Source of the DNA: Chrysophaeum taylorii
Taxonomy: Eukaryota > Sar > Pelagophyceae > Pelagomonadales > Pelagomonadaceae
Length of the DNA: 64,000 nucleotides
Direction: 5' to 3'
Assembly (NCBI GenBank): GCA_029834535.1
Contig: JAQMWT010000162.1
Location: forward strand, 1-64,000
The stretch's first letter is position 1. Every line of letters begins with the position of its first letter. Below the pieces are notes generated by a model, which was not told where the DNA came from, searched no databases, and saw only the letters and a list, made by a program, of their open reading frames with translations. This document shows, piece after piece, positions 38,981 to 50,800 of this stretch. The position numbers were made by a program, and so were the translations under genes.

Positions 38981-39995
38981 TCGGGGTCAAATGGGGTTCT
39001 TCATGAGTAAGACGACGACCATGTCCGCCTCTTCTGGAAGGATCAAGCCGAGTTGGTGGGGGGTAGCTACAGGCGCGCTCGCCTTCGTCGCACCCGTCGC
39101 CAAGGACCAAGTCAAGGGCGGAGTAAATGTGCTTTAGAAGTCGACTGTGCTACGAGGGGGAGGTGCGTGCGGGGGGGCGGTCGTTCGTTTAGTGGTTTGG
39201 GGGATTGTGTTTGTTTGTCTTTAAATGTCGACTGCTAAGACTCTTAGTAAGAGGGGGGTGTGTGTGGGGAGCATGAAGGATGTGGGTGGGTGTGTGGGGT
39301 ATGAGGGATGTGCCTGACGGGCGGAGATAAGTACGCGGGACCTAGTCGGGGTCATCGCCGAGGCGTGGGGCAGGCGAAGAGAGGACGGGCCCCGCCCGTA
39401 GGTCGTACGCATGCTGCCGCCGGACGTATGTGGGGGATTGTGTGTGTCGAGACAAAAGGCAACCTGGTCAAGAAAGAGGAGTTTCAGGAAGACTGAAATA
39501 AAAGGCTGCGGCGGCGGCGCACTGGCCGGCTGCCGCAAAACAAACCATACCTGCGTGGACGACTTTTCTATGGGGTCTTGATGATTGAACCAGTTAGGTA
39601 ATTAGCGAGGCGGAGAGAAGGGAGGTGAAACGAGATTGGCCACAACACCAAAAATCTCGCGCGCGAGGGGATTGATTCGATTCGCGGGGTAGATTATTGC
39701 CGGGTCCCCCCCCTTAGAGTAAAAAGAACGATTCTCTCCTTGCGGCCATTGCTTTTACTTTTAAACTTGTTATGTGACACACAATGGATGCGCAGTGATG
39801 ATGATGATGATGATGATGATGCGCGAGAAAAGGACCATTCTTGTTGATGAAGAACAACAATGAGCGCACGGCAATTCCTTCCTTCCTTCCTCCGGTGAAA
39901 AAAAAATCCACGAATAAGAAAGAAAGAACAGCGCCGAGTCCGAGGTTTGATCGCGGCACGCAGCAAGGAGAAAAGAGGCCGGCAAAACAAGAGCA

Positions 39996-41552
39996 TCACG
40001 ACTTGGTTTGTATGGCGCGGGGCACGAGCTTGGACTTGCCCGGTGAGTTGTGGACGAGCTGGGCTTCCTGGAACCAGTCGGCCCACCCGTCGTCGTCGTC
40101 GTCGGGAGCCTCCGGGTGGCGGGTGACGGAACCCTCGTCGTGTTCGGCGCCGTCGAGGAGACTGTCGTGGAGCGTGGCGCGGTTCGTCGAAGATTGGACC
40201 GAGTCTTGGGTCGCCGCCGAATAGACAGTGATGTCGCAGACCGAGTCGGGCGTGGTTAGCGAGTTCTTGGAGGGTTCTTGGTCGACGGTCGGGAGGCTGG
40301 CGGCCTCGCAGGCGAGCGAAAACTCGGCGAAGGCGGCCTTGGCGGCATCGCGGGTGCTGCGGGCGCCGGTCGCGCCGCTGGCGCCGGTCTCGAGGCAGCT
40401 GAAGGGGGCGGGGGCCTTGCGTCTATTGAGGAGGCGCCAGTCGACGAAATCCCGGAAGAAGTCGGCGCTGAAAATCTCGTGTTCCGGGTTGCGGGCGCCG
40501 AGGCGGGCCTCGGGATCCTTGGAGAGTAGGCCGCGGACGAAATCCATCGCGGGACCGATGCTCGCCTTGCGCGCGGGCCACTTCGGGTCGGACTTGAGAA
40601 TGCGGCAGAAGAGCGCCCGGACGCGGGTCGCCTGAAAGGGCGTGCGGCCGACGAGGAGCTTGAAGACGAGACAGCCGAAGGCCCAGTAGTCGACGGGCTT
40701 GCCGTAGTTGTGGCCCCGGAGGACCTCGGGCGCGAGGTACTCGATGCTCCCGCAGAACAGTCGGAGCTGTCCCGAGTCGCAGACGGCCGCGAGGCCAAAA
40801 TCGGAGAGCAATACGTGACCGGCGCTATCCACGAGAACGTTCGAGGGTTTGACGTCGCGGTGCACGATTCCGTGCGCGTGGAGGCACACGACGGCGCTCA
40901 CGATCTCGGCGGCGACGATCCGCGCCTGGTGCGCCGAGAGACGCCCTTCGGGCCCGAGGACGTCCGCGAGCGTCCCGCGCGGCGCGTACTCCATCACCAA
41001 AAACATCCGCTTCTCCGAGTGGAACGCGTAGACGAGTTTCACGACGTACGGATGATCGACTGCCCACAACAACTTGCGTTCCATCGTCGTGGTCGCCTTT
41101 TTCTTCAGCCGCAGCACTTTCATCGCGTACAGCCGGTTCGCGTCCTTTCCCGACAACTTCTCGGTCAGGAACACCTTCCCGAAGGCCCCTCGCCCGATGA
41201 CGCAGTGTCTCGTAAAGTCCGCCTCGAGGTCGTCGCCCGCCGCCGCATTCGCCGACGACGGACGCGACGACCACGCCTCGCGAGCTCGCCGCGCCGCCTC
41301 GACCGCCGCCTCCTCGATCCTCGCGGGCTCGGACGTCGACGACGACCTCGCTCGCCGGACCAGAGGGGCACTCTCCTCGGACCCAAAACTACTGCTGTCC
41401 TCGGTCAGGATGTCCCGCCACACCAGAGGAACCTCGCTCCGACGATGATCCTCCTCGTCTTTTTTTCCCGAGGAGTACTTTTCGTCCTGCTCGTCCTCAT
41501 CGAAGTACACGTTCGTAATACCACCCCCAAAGCACGGGATCCCCGACGTCAT
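39996..41552 (-). CDS. AGC-family Ser/Thr protein kinase
   Basis: 518 residues from the first ATG (41552). Kinase domain about 114-360: glycine loop GRGAFGKV (120-127), AMKVL with the catalytic Lys at 145, HRDVKPSNVL (231-240), DFG at 251-253, APE in EYLAPEVL, and WAFGCLVFKLLVGRTPF. The activation loop reads LRLFCGSIEY. AGC kinases usually have Thr or Ser two residues before the Cys (TFCGT), and here it is Leu, so the PDK1 site appears lost. An AGC tail follows (FFRDFVDWRLLNRR, then a hydrophobic-motif-like FAEFS near 408-412). The C-terminal 100 residues are acidic and disordered. Family preference is basic residues at -3/-2 before Ser/Thr. It is divergent from the giant PH-repeat gene, about 300 bp between starts. 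Confidence 0.88.
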   Translation of the reverse strand: MTSGIPCFGGGITNVYFDEDEQDEKYSSGKKDEEDHRRSEVPLVWRDILTEDSSSFGSEESAPLVRRARSSSTSEPARIEEAAVEAARRAREAWSSRPSSANAAAGDDLEADFTRHCVIGRGAFGKVFLTEKLSGKDANRLYAMKVLRLKKKATTTMERKLLWAVDHPYVVKLVYAFHSEKRMFLVMEYAPRGTLADVLGPEGRLSAHQARIVAAEIVSAVVCLHAHGIVHRDVKPSNVLVDSAGHVLLSDFGLAAVCDSGQLRLFCGSIEYLAPEVLRGHNYGKPVDYWAFGCLVFKLLVGRTPFQATRVRALFCRILKSDPKWPARKASIGPAMDFVRGLLSKDPEARLGARNPEHEIFSADFFRDFVDWRLLNRRKAPAPFSCLETGASGATGARSTRDAAKAAFAEFSLACEAASLPTVDQEPSKNSLTTPDSVCDITVYSAATQDSVQSSTNRATLHDSLLDGAEHDEGSVTRHPEAPDDDDDGWADWFQEAQLVHNSPGKSKLVPRAIQTKS

Positions 41553-41851
41553 ATCTCGGACGACTCCCACCACCCGCTGCTCTCACGTCGTCGGGGCGGC
41601 GTGAACCACCACCACCATAACAGGCACGTCGCACACGACGCCTTGCGTCGTCGACGCGAAATTTTGAGGCAAGGTGTCAGAACTTGCTTGACCAGCCAGA
41701 GACCTGTGGCAAAACATCATATCTTCAATCACAAACGAACTGATAATGTCTTCAAGGAGTACTCAACGGAACTCAACGGAACCACGACCCCGACGACGCT
41801 CCTCCACAGCAGCAGCAACAGCAGCAGCAGCAGAAGCTTTGTTCTTCGGCT
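41553..41851. promoter_or_regulatory. Bidirectional spacer between AGC kinase and giant PH-repeat gene
   Basis: About 300 bp separate the start codons. It contains an ACTCAACGGA direct repeat (near 41760 and 41770) and a CAGCAG run just before the plus-strand ATG. Shared transcriptional control is possible. Confidence 0.45.
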
Positions 41852-44800
41852 ATGGCGGCGTCGTCATCATCTGATGGCGAGGATGATGCCTCGAGCGTCG
41901 ATGCCATCGTGGACCGCATGCGAGCCTACGACAAGCTCCTGGGAGGGGACGAAGACACCAAGCAGGAGGAGACGTCGCCGGAGCGCGAAGCGCTACGGGC
42001 AGAGCTGGAAAACTTGGTCTTCATGTCTGGCCGCCTCGGCAAACGCGAAAAGGGGTCGCGGGGGTTCTGGGTGCAATGTGATTTCACGCTCGTCGCGGCG
42101 ACCTTCGACGAGAACCAGGTCAACGTGGGACCCGCGCTGCGATGGATACATCACGCCAAAGGCCGCGGTAACGAGAGAACCAACGAGTACGTGCTCGAGA
42201 GCAACGTCGAGCTGAGATTGTACGAGAAACAGCCGGCATTCGACCTGATGCACCCCGACGAGGGACCCTCCTTCGCCATGCGCGCAACCTCCGACGACAT
42301 CCGCCGCGCGTGGTGTGACGCGATCCACAAAGCCCTCGAGGTGCACAACGCCCACCTCTCGCGCATGCACGAGGACGCGCTGCGACTCGCCGAGGTTGGG
42401 ACAATCTGGGACGGGAATCAGGAAGGAGAAGAGGAGGAGGAGGAGGAGGAGGAGGAGGAGGAGTTCGACGTGCCAACCGAGGCCATCTCGAACGAGTGTT
42501 ATTTGACCTCGTCGGACGAGGGCGACGACGAAGGTGATTTTCAGTCGTTCGACGTGCGAGACGAGGCCGACTTCACGACGATGATGCCCGACGCCGACGA
42601 CGTCGAGCGAGCCCGAGAGGACTGCAGAGCCGTCTGCGCCTCTGGCGACGCAGCAGCCTTGGAACAAGTTCTCGCTCGCGCACGACCCCTACTCGGCGAA
42701 AACGACGATGACGTGATGCTCGTCGTCGAGGCGCTCGAAGAGGCGCGCGCCGAGGCAGCCCTCGACGACGTCTGCGAGAGCGACGACATCAAGGAGATCG
42801 AGGCGGCTATGGCACGAGCGCGGGCGGCGGGAGTCGCGGCGACATCACCGGCCTATGTTCGCGCTCTCGAGGTCCTGGATTTCCTCCGGCATAGGCTCGC
42901 CGCGAGAGACGAGGCCGAGGCGGCGCTGCGTGGCGCGGTGCCAGACGACCTCCTCGCGGCATACGAGCGATGCGAAACCGTCGGTCGTGACGACGCCGTT
43001 ATAACCGACGACTTGCTCGGCCGTCTGCGCGAGGCGCTCTTGGACGGCTCGATCAACAACCTGAAATCAGGCCAGCTATGGCTGAAGCTGCCCAACAATT
43101 CTTGGCAACGACGACATTTCGTGCTCGAGGCTACCGCTTTCGACGATGACGGCACCTACTTCGGACCGAGCATGACCTACTACGACGACGTCGGAACCAA
43201 GCTCGGCGAGCTGCCGTTGGACGGGTGTGCGACGGTGCGCCCCACCGACGACCCCGAAAAACCGAAGCGCACCTTCTGCTTCGACCTCGTTCACCCGCGC
43301 GCCGTCGTCGACCGGCTGGCCGCCGAATCGCCGACAGACCGCTTCAAATGGCTCGACGCGATCCACGCCTCGCTCGCGCGTCACCACGGTGTCTTGGCGC
43401 GCGTTTACGACGACGAAGCACACCGAACCCCAACGAAGCACGATGTCGCCTCGCGCCGCCGCGATTCTATCCAGCGCGCGCGCGACGTACACCAAGCACA
43501 TCTCGACGCGGCCTCGATGTCGGCCGCGCCCCGTCGCTCGCTCATGGCCAGCTTCGGCCAGAGCGTCCTCTCTCTCGTCGCGCATCCACAACAGGCTACT
43601 GCTCCCGCTACTGCTTCCCCAGAGCTCGCTCAAAAGCTAGAGGAAGCTCCGCCGCCGCCGCTGCTGCTGGAAAGCACTGACCACGCAACTCTCGCCGCGT
43701 CGCACAAAGCTGGCATCGCGCGAGTTGGAGCCTCGCAGGAGCTGCATGCCGCCGCGGCGGGCGACGACGCCGGCGCGCTGAATGCCGCTATTGCGGCGGC
43801 CCGCGACGCCGGGGTCGAAGATGGGTCGCCAGACATGCTTAATGCGCGCGGAAATCTCGCAAAACTTCAACGTGCTCGCGATGCCCGCAAGGCGCTTCGC
43901 GATGCGAAAGACATCAACGACGTCGCCGCGCTTCGAGCCGTCTTGGACCAAGCTGTTTCAGCAAAATTACCGGCGAGCGAATACCAGGAACTCCAAGAGA
44001 AATGCGGCGCTCTCGAGAGGAAAGTCAAGTGCACGGAAGATTTGCATCGCGCGGTCCAAAAGGACGACATCGCAGCTATGGACGAGGCGCTCGCTGCAGC
44101 GATCGAAGCTGGAGTGCCAAGGGATATTGTTTCGGACGCGCAAGCCGCGCGAGCTAAAGCCGCAGCGAAGCATGCCGCCAAGCAGGCAGCCAAGAAAACC
44201 ATGCGAAAGGCCATAAAGACCGAAGACCTAGATGAGATTACACGAGCGTTAGAAGAAGCGGCGCAGGTCGGTCTTGAAGATGATGACGTCGCGTCGTTAC
44301 GAGCACGGCGGGACCTTGTTGAGGCTCAACAGAAGCTCAGTAGCGCGGCAGATGGAGACGATCTTGAGGCTCTCGACGCTGCTCTAGCCGATGCCGCTGT
44401 CGTGGGTTTTCCTTGGGAGTCGCCGCAATTGCGCCGAGCACACGTGAAGCGGAACGCAGTTGATAGCAAGCGAAAGGCCAGAGCTGCGGTTCGCGCAGCG
44501 CTCGAGTCGCCTCACTCAAGCCTCGAAATTATCGCAAAAACCCTGGACCAAGCCGCCGCAGCCGATTTAGATCAAAGTGAAACGGCGGAACTTGCCGCTC
44601 GACGGGATGAGCTACTACATCGGGCAGATGCCGAAGCAAAGCTGGAAGACGCGTTGAGGAGCAACGACCTTTCTGCGCACGAAGAGGCGCTACGTGCTGC
44701 CGAAGACGCCAGTATACCTGAATCGTCGTCCTTGCTCTGCGAAGTTACCTCGAAGCGCAACGAACTGCAGCGGCGCCAGAAAGTACTGCAAGCGTGCCAG

Positions 44801-47800
44801 GCTGCAGTTGCCAATCCGAGCACGCCCCCCGAGAGGCTGACTTCACTGCTGGAGCAGGCAGATGCGGTCGGTTTGGGGCTGGATGATGACCCGGTCATAA
44901 ACCGTCTCGCTGAGCAACTGATTCGAGCAGAAGCAGAGGCTGCGTTGATCGCCGCGTCTCGTGGTGACGACATAAACGCCATTCAAAGAGAACTTGCTAA
45001 GGCCGAAGGGGCTGGGGTAGACACCATCTCATCGGCATACGTCAACGCAGTAGCGGCCCACGACGCGCTGTCGCGAAAGTGCGCACTGCGCAAAGAAGCG
45101 GAGGATGCACTCGAGGCGCCTGTGAAAGATACGGATGCGTTGTTGCGGGTTTATGCACGGTGCGAGGCTGCTGGCCGCGATGAAAAGATTATTGACCCCG
45201 AGCTGCTCGCTCGCATCCGAGCCGCCGTGGAAGGTCATGTAGTGCGGTCCGGCCCGCTCTGGAAGAAGAACACAAGCAACGATAAGTGGCAGGACTGCTT
45301 CACGAAACTCCTCATCGTAGTCTTTGATGAAGACGGCGTTTGTTTGGGTCCCGCTCTCGCCTTTTCTCACGAGGAAGGCTCGCCAACGCGTTACCTGTTG
45401 GACGGAGTGACGAAAATCTCCCTTTCCGAAGACCCCGAGAGGCTCGAGGCGTTCATGTGGGACGTCATCCATCCAACCGAGGACGCGTGCTCGCTCATGG
45501 CAAGCACCATGATCGAACGAGCTGAGTGGGTGGCGGACACCCACGCAGCGCTTGGTGGACATCATGCTCTTCTTGCCCGCGTGAATGCCGAGTCAGATGT
45601 TGCTGATTCTTCGCAAATGCAGCCACATCGACGTGCCTCGGCACTTGCCGCAGCGCGCGGCCGAAACCGCGAGAAATCGCCAGCCAACCTCGCGTCAACA
45701 CAGGGTGATGGTGACGACGGAATGGATGTGGCACTCTCAGACTCTCATCAGTCAGCCAGCGCGCGCTACGATATCATGCATGCGATGCTTGTGGAGGTTT
45801 CACGCGCCAACGACCTGGACGCCCTGGAGAAAAAGATTCAAGACGCCATATGCGCTGGCGTTGCTGAAGACTCCTGCGAAATTGTGGAGGCTCGATCAGT
45901 GCGGGACGCACTCAAACTCAAAGCTGAATGTCGCGCTGCCATCGCCAACGCCCTAGTAAACGTCGACGACTCCGCGGTTATTAGCGCTCTTATCGACGAT
46001 GCCAAGGCGGCCGGTCTAAAACAGAGCGATTACCAAGAATTGCGGTCGAAGCTAGAAGCTATACAGCAACGAAATATTGCGGAGCGCGAGCTGGAGAAGG
46101 CCGTCGTTGGGTTGGACATCGACAACGTCGACTGCACTGCGCGCAACCTCGAAGATCAGGCTCTATCCCTAAACGCGGCGCTCGGCTATGCCTTGGTCGC
46201 GGGCGTGCAACCGGATAGCCCGTGGTGCGTCGACGCAGAGGAAAAGCTTGGAACTTTGACAGAGAGAAGACGAGAGATTGACGCGGTTTTTGAACGGGCG
46301 CTCGCCGATCCCGACGCGTCGATTGACACTATGTCATTCGCGCTCGCACGAGCTGACACGGGTCAAGATGCTGAACGGGTTGCTGCGCTCCAGGCGAAGT
46401 TAGACGCAGCGCGGCTCAAGGAGGTAACGCGTCAAGAAATTCATGCAGCAGTTCGAGATGGTGGTGCTATCTCCAAAGTTGAAGTGGAGAACCTTTTGGA
46501 ACAAGCGAAGAATGCGGGCCTCGAAAATGCTGAGTTAGAGGAGCTCAGTGCCAAGCTTGGTCGACGGGTCGCTGAGACCGCGCTTGAGCACGCGATGCTT
46601 GGCAACGACCACAGGGTCCTGGACACCTGCATCAAAAATGCGGTCGAGGCGGGAGTTGACTCTGACGCGCCGTTGTGCAAGCAGGCTCGTGAAAAGTTAG
46701 ACACACTTCTCCGTCAAAAGGACGCCCGGGATTCCGTCGCAGCTGCACTCTCCTCCCCAAATCCTACGCTGGAGAGCCTGTACCATGTAGAGGACAATGC
46801 GCGGTCGGCTGGTCTAAACGAGAACGAACTCGACGAGCTGAAAGTTCTATGTAACCAAGTCAAGGCCAAAGAAGAGGCTAGTCTGGCATTGATCGCGGCC
46901 ACGACCAGTGATGACGTTGATGCTCTCGATAGCGCACTGCGCGCAGCGGAAGGATGCAATCTGTCGCCTGAGTGTGAAACCTACAAAGAGGCACTAAAAA
47001 AACGCGATGCGTTGCAGTGTTGTCGTGACGCACGCGATAAATGTGCGGAGGTCCTTGCGGACGATAGCGCCACTACCTCCGATATGGCATCGGCAGTTGA
47101 ACAAGCGTATGCTGCAGGGCTCGATCCTGTGAGCGAGGAAAAAGTGGTGCTCGTGCAAGAGAAGCTCGTGAGAACTAGAGCTTTAGAGGCACTACGTAAG
47201 GCCACAAGTGACCAAGACTTCGAAGCCATCAAGGCCGCGTTGCAGCAAGCGAACGAAGCGAACATACCTCCAAATGAAGAGGTGTATCAAGAAGCCCTCG
47301 AAATGCAACAGCTCCTTTGCCAAAAGATCGGAGCGCGAGATGCCGCACAATCTGCGTTAGCCACGGAACCTTGGGATTTCGAACAGCTCTTGTCATCATA
47401 TGTGCAGTGTGAAGCTGCGGGCGTCGACGACAAAATCATCACGCCCAACCTGATGCAATCCATGCGTTCTGATCTCGAGGGCCATGTGTTGAAGTCTGGG
47501 ATCCTGGGAATCAAACGCAACGGTGCATGGCAGCGAAAACAATTCGATCTCGTGGCAGCAGTTTTCGACGAGGAGTCGACATACATTGGCCCCTTATTGG
47601 CATGTCGCGAGGATAATGCATGCTCCGTCCTCCTTGATGGGTGCGCCATAGTTCGTCCGGTAGAGCACGGGGAAGATGACTCACCGAATCTGTTTTACTT
47701 TCGCATCGCGAATCCTCATGACGCGACACGATCGCTCTACGCTGATGCAATGAGCGACCGCATAGAGTGGATAGCAGCCATGCACGATGCGCTCGGCCGC

Positions 47801-50800
47801 CACCATGGGTTATTGGCGCGAGTGCACGAAAATACTATGCAAACTCGGAATGCTGAGGCTGCGCCAGCGGTGGCCGCAATACGCCGTCGACGTGATTCGA
47901 TTCGTCGTAGTCGAGCGCTATTCTCAGAGGTGACTAAACGCCGCAGGTCCATCCTAGAATCGTTTAACGACAAGATGTTTGGGGTCGCCGAGGGCAGCAC
48001 GAGCGAAGATGATAATATTTCCTTGCTGGCCAGCGGAATGGGCGACGCTATGCTTGCTAAAGGTCACCTGGACTCACAGAAGCAAGAGGAATTGGCTCGA
48101 GCTCTCATCGCAGCCACGAACGGCACCGACATTCTGGCTCTCGAAGCGGCAATCCAAGAGGCAATCGACGCGGGTCTTGCCACGGATTCTGGCGAAGTTG
48201 TGGCAGGTCGAGCAGCCTGTGACAAGATGAAACGGGAGAAGGATGCTCGTGAGGCTATCGTTACGGTACTTGATTCGAATGTCGATGATGTGGCCACGCT
48301 TGCGGCGGCGCTTGATCGTGGCAAGGCTGTAGGGTTAGATCCAGGCGAGTACACACAGCTCCAAGAAAGACTCGAAGCGGTAAAAAAACGAGATGCAGCG
48401 GAACGAGAGCTTATCATCACGAGTGCCAATGCCAATCTCGATGTGGACACTTTAGCAGGTGTGCATCGTGAGATGGCAACCCTGAAGGCAGCTCTTGAGT
48501 CCGCCATTAAAGCCGGTGTTCCAGCAGATGCTCAAGCCTGCACAGAGGCAGCGGGTGCTCTCGACAAACTCGAGAAAAAGCGGCAAGCGATAGATGCGGC
48601 CATCGACGACGCTCTCTCTGACCCAAATGCAACAATTGATGACATGAAGTCAGTACTTGAGCGTGCAAACGGCATTCCTAGTGATGACAGGCGGCAACGT
48701 GCGCTCGAATCTAAACTATCTCAAAAGGAGGCCACGGAGAAGCTGAAAAACGCTCTGGCGAACCATCCTGACCTCGATGCCCTTTGCGTAGCGATCAACG
48801 ATGCTGTTCAAGCAGGAGTCTTAGAGGATACAAGTGAATTGAAGCAAGCCCAAGAAACAAAACACAAGATGGAGGTCCGTGCCGCTGTTGCCAACGCCCT
48901 CACCGATATCGATGACACCGAGGAGCTCTCATTAGTTCTCGATAGTGCCAAAGCGGCCGAGCTTGATCCGAGTGAGTTCGATCAACTGCAATCAAAGTTG
49001 GCACAGAAGCGAGCTTTGGAGAAGCTTAGGAATGCTACTGCCGAGTTGTCTGATGTCGACACTCTCGAGGCTGCAATTAACGACGCTGTTCAGGCTGGAG
49101 TCTCTGAGGATGCTAGTGAATTGAAGGAAGCCAGAAAAACCAAGCGCAGGGCTGAAGCTCGTGGCGCCATAGTTTACGCCCTCAGAGATATCGATGATCC
49201 TGAGAAACTCTGCGCGATCATTGATAGCGCTAAGGCGGCCGAGCTTGACGCGAGTGAGTATGACGAACTCCAGTCAAAGCTTGAGGCTTGTGAACGTCGA
49301 ACCAACGCGGAGAGTGATCTCGAGAATGTAATCTCTTGCTTCAACATTGACGATGCCGACTGTCCAGCTAGTAGTCTCGAGGAGCTGATTGCCGCTTTAA
49401 ATGCGGCCCTAGGTTCGGCCGTAGAAGCGGGCGTCGCGCCGGATAGACCAGGATGCCTTGAAGCAAAGAAGAAGCTCGAAACTCTCAGTGAGAAAAGGCG
49501 GGCGATTGACGAGGCATTCGACGAGGCTCTCACCGAACCGACGGCTTCAATAGAGAGCATGTCTATCGCACTCGAGCGAGCTGACATCGGACGAGATGCG
49601 GAGGAACTTGGTCTGCTCAAGACAAAGCTTGACGACGCGCGACTCAAGGAGGCGATGCGACAGGAAGTTCGTGCAGCGGCTCGAAGCAAAACAGCGTCGA
49701 TAGTTGACTTGGAGAAACAGTTGGAACGCGCGAAGCAGTTAGGGCTTGACGATGCAGAATTAGAAGACTTGAATGCTCAGCTCAACCGGATGCGGGCCGA
49801 AGAAGCACTCCGGAATGCGTTGACCGTAGACGATCTCGAAGTGCTCGACACGTGCGTTGCAGCCGCCATCGAAGCTGGTGTAGATTCCGAATCATCTCTG
49901 TATGAAAGAGCGCGTGAACAGCTGGCGAAGTTACTGCGACAGCAGGAGGCGCGGGACGCCATCACTGATACGCTTCACTCTCCGAATCTATCGGTCGAAA
50001 TGTTATCTGCAGTGCACGAGAGTGCAGTGTCAGCTGGCCTCGGTGGAGACGAACTACAGGAACTCCAGGAGGCCTTGAGCCAACTTAAGGCTCAGAAGGA
50101 TGCGAAGCTCGCTTTGGCTGCGGCCATGTCCCACGATGATCTTGCCGCTCTTGACAACGCGATTCGGGCGGCGGAAGACGCCAATCTTCCAGCCGAGTGT
50201 GCAGCGTATAAGGAGGCTCGTGATAAGTGCGACGCGCTGCAGCGGCGCGAAGATGTGCGTAAAGTGTGCTTAGCCATTTTGGCTGATGAAGCTGCACCGG
50301 CTTCCGAATTGGCTTTAGCTCTGGAGCAAGCTAAAGAAGTCGGTTTCAAAGAATCCAATGAGCCATGGGTTCCGTCAATTGAAACCAGGCTTAAGCAAAC
50401 TCGAGCTGCAGAAGCGCTGCGAGATGCTGCGCGTTATCAAAACTCGGAGGCGATCGAGACTGCGTTGCGGCAAGCCAAGGAAGCTGGCTTGTCGGAAGAC
50501 TCGCATGTGTTTGCAGATGCTCTCAATGCGCAGCAACTTCTGCGGCAAAAGATGGCAGCACGAGATGCCGCAGAAGAAGCGCTCAAAGCGGAGCCACAGG
50601 AATTTGACTGTCTTCTTTTGGCATATGAGCAGTGTGAAGCATCTGGCCGTGACAGCAAGATCATCACACCGGAGCTCCTTGCCGCATTGCGCGACGCTTT
50701 CGAAGGGAAAATTTCGCGGTCAGGGATGCTGAGAATAAAGCGCGCTGGCGAGTGGGAGTGCAAGGAATTCCAACTCGTGGCAGCTGTCTTCGACGATGAC

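Larger units (their letters stand above)
38146..39995. other. Repeat-bearing intergenic region
   Basis: No gene recognised in about 1.85 kb. It holds the 51-bp tandem repeat and dispersed repeat copy B, listed separately, plus an ATG/GAT triplet run near 39795-39822. Confidence 0.55.
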
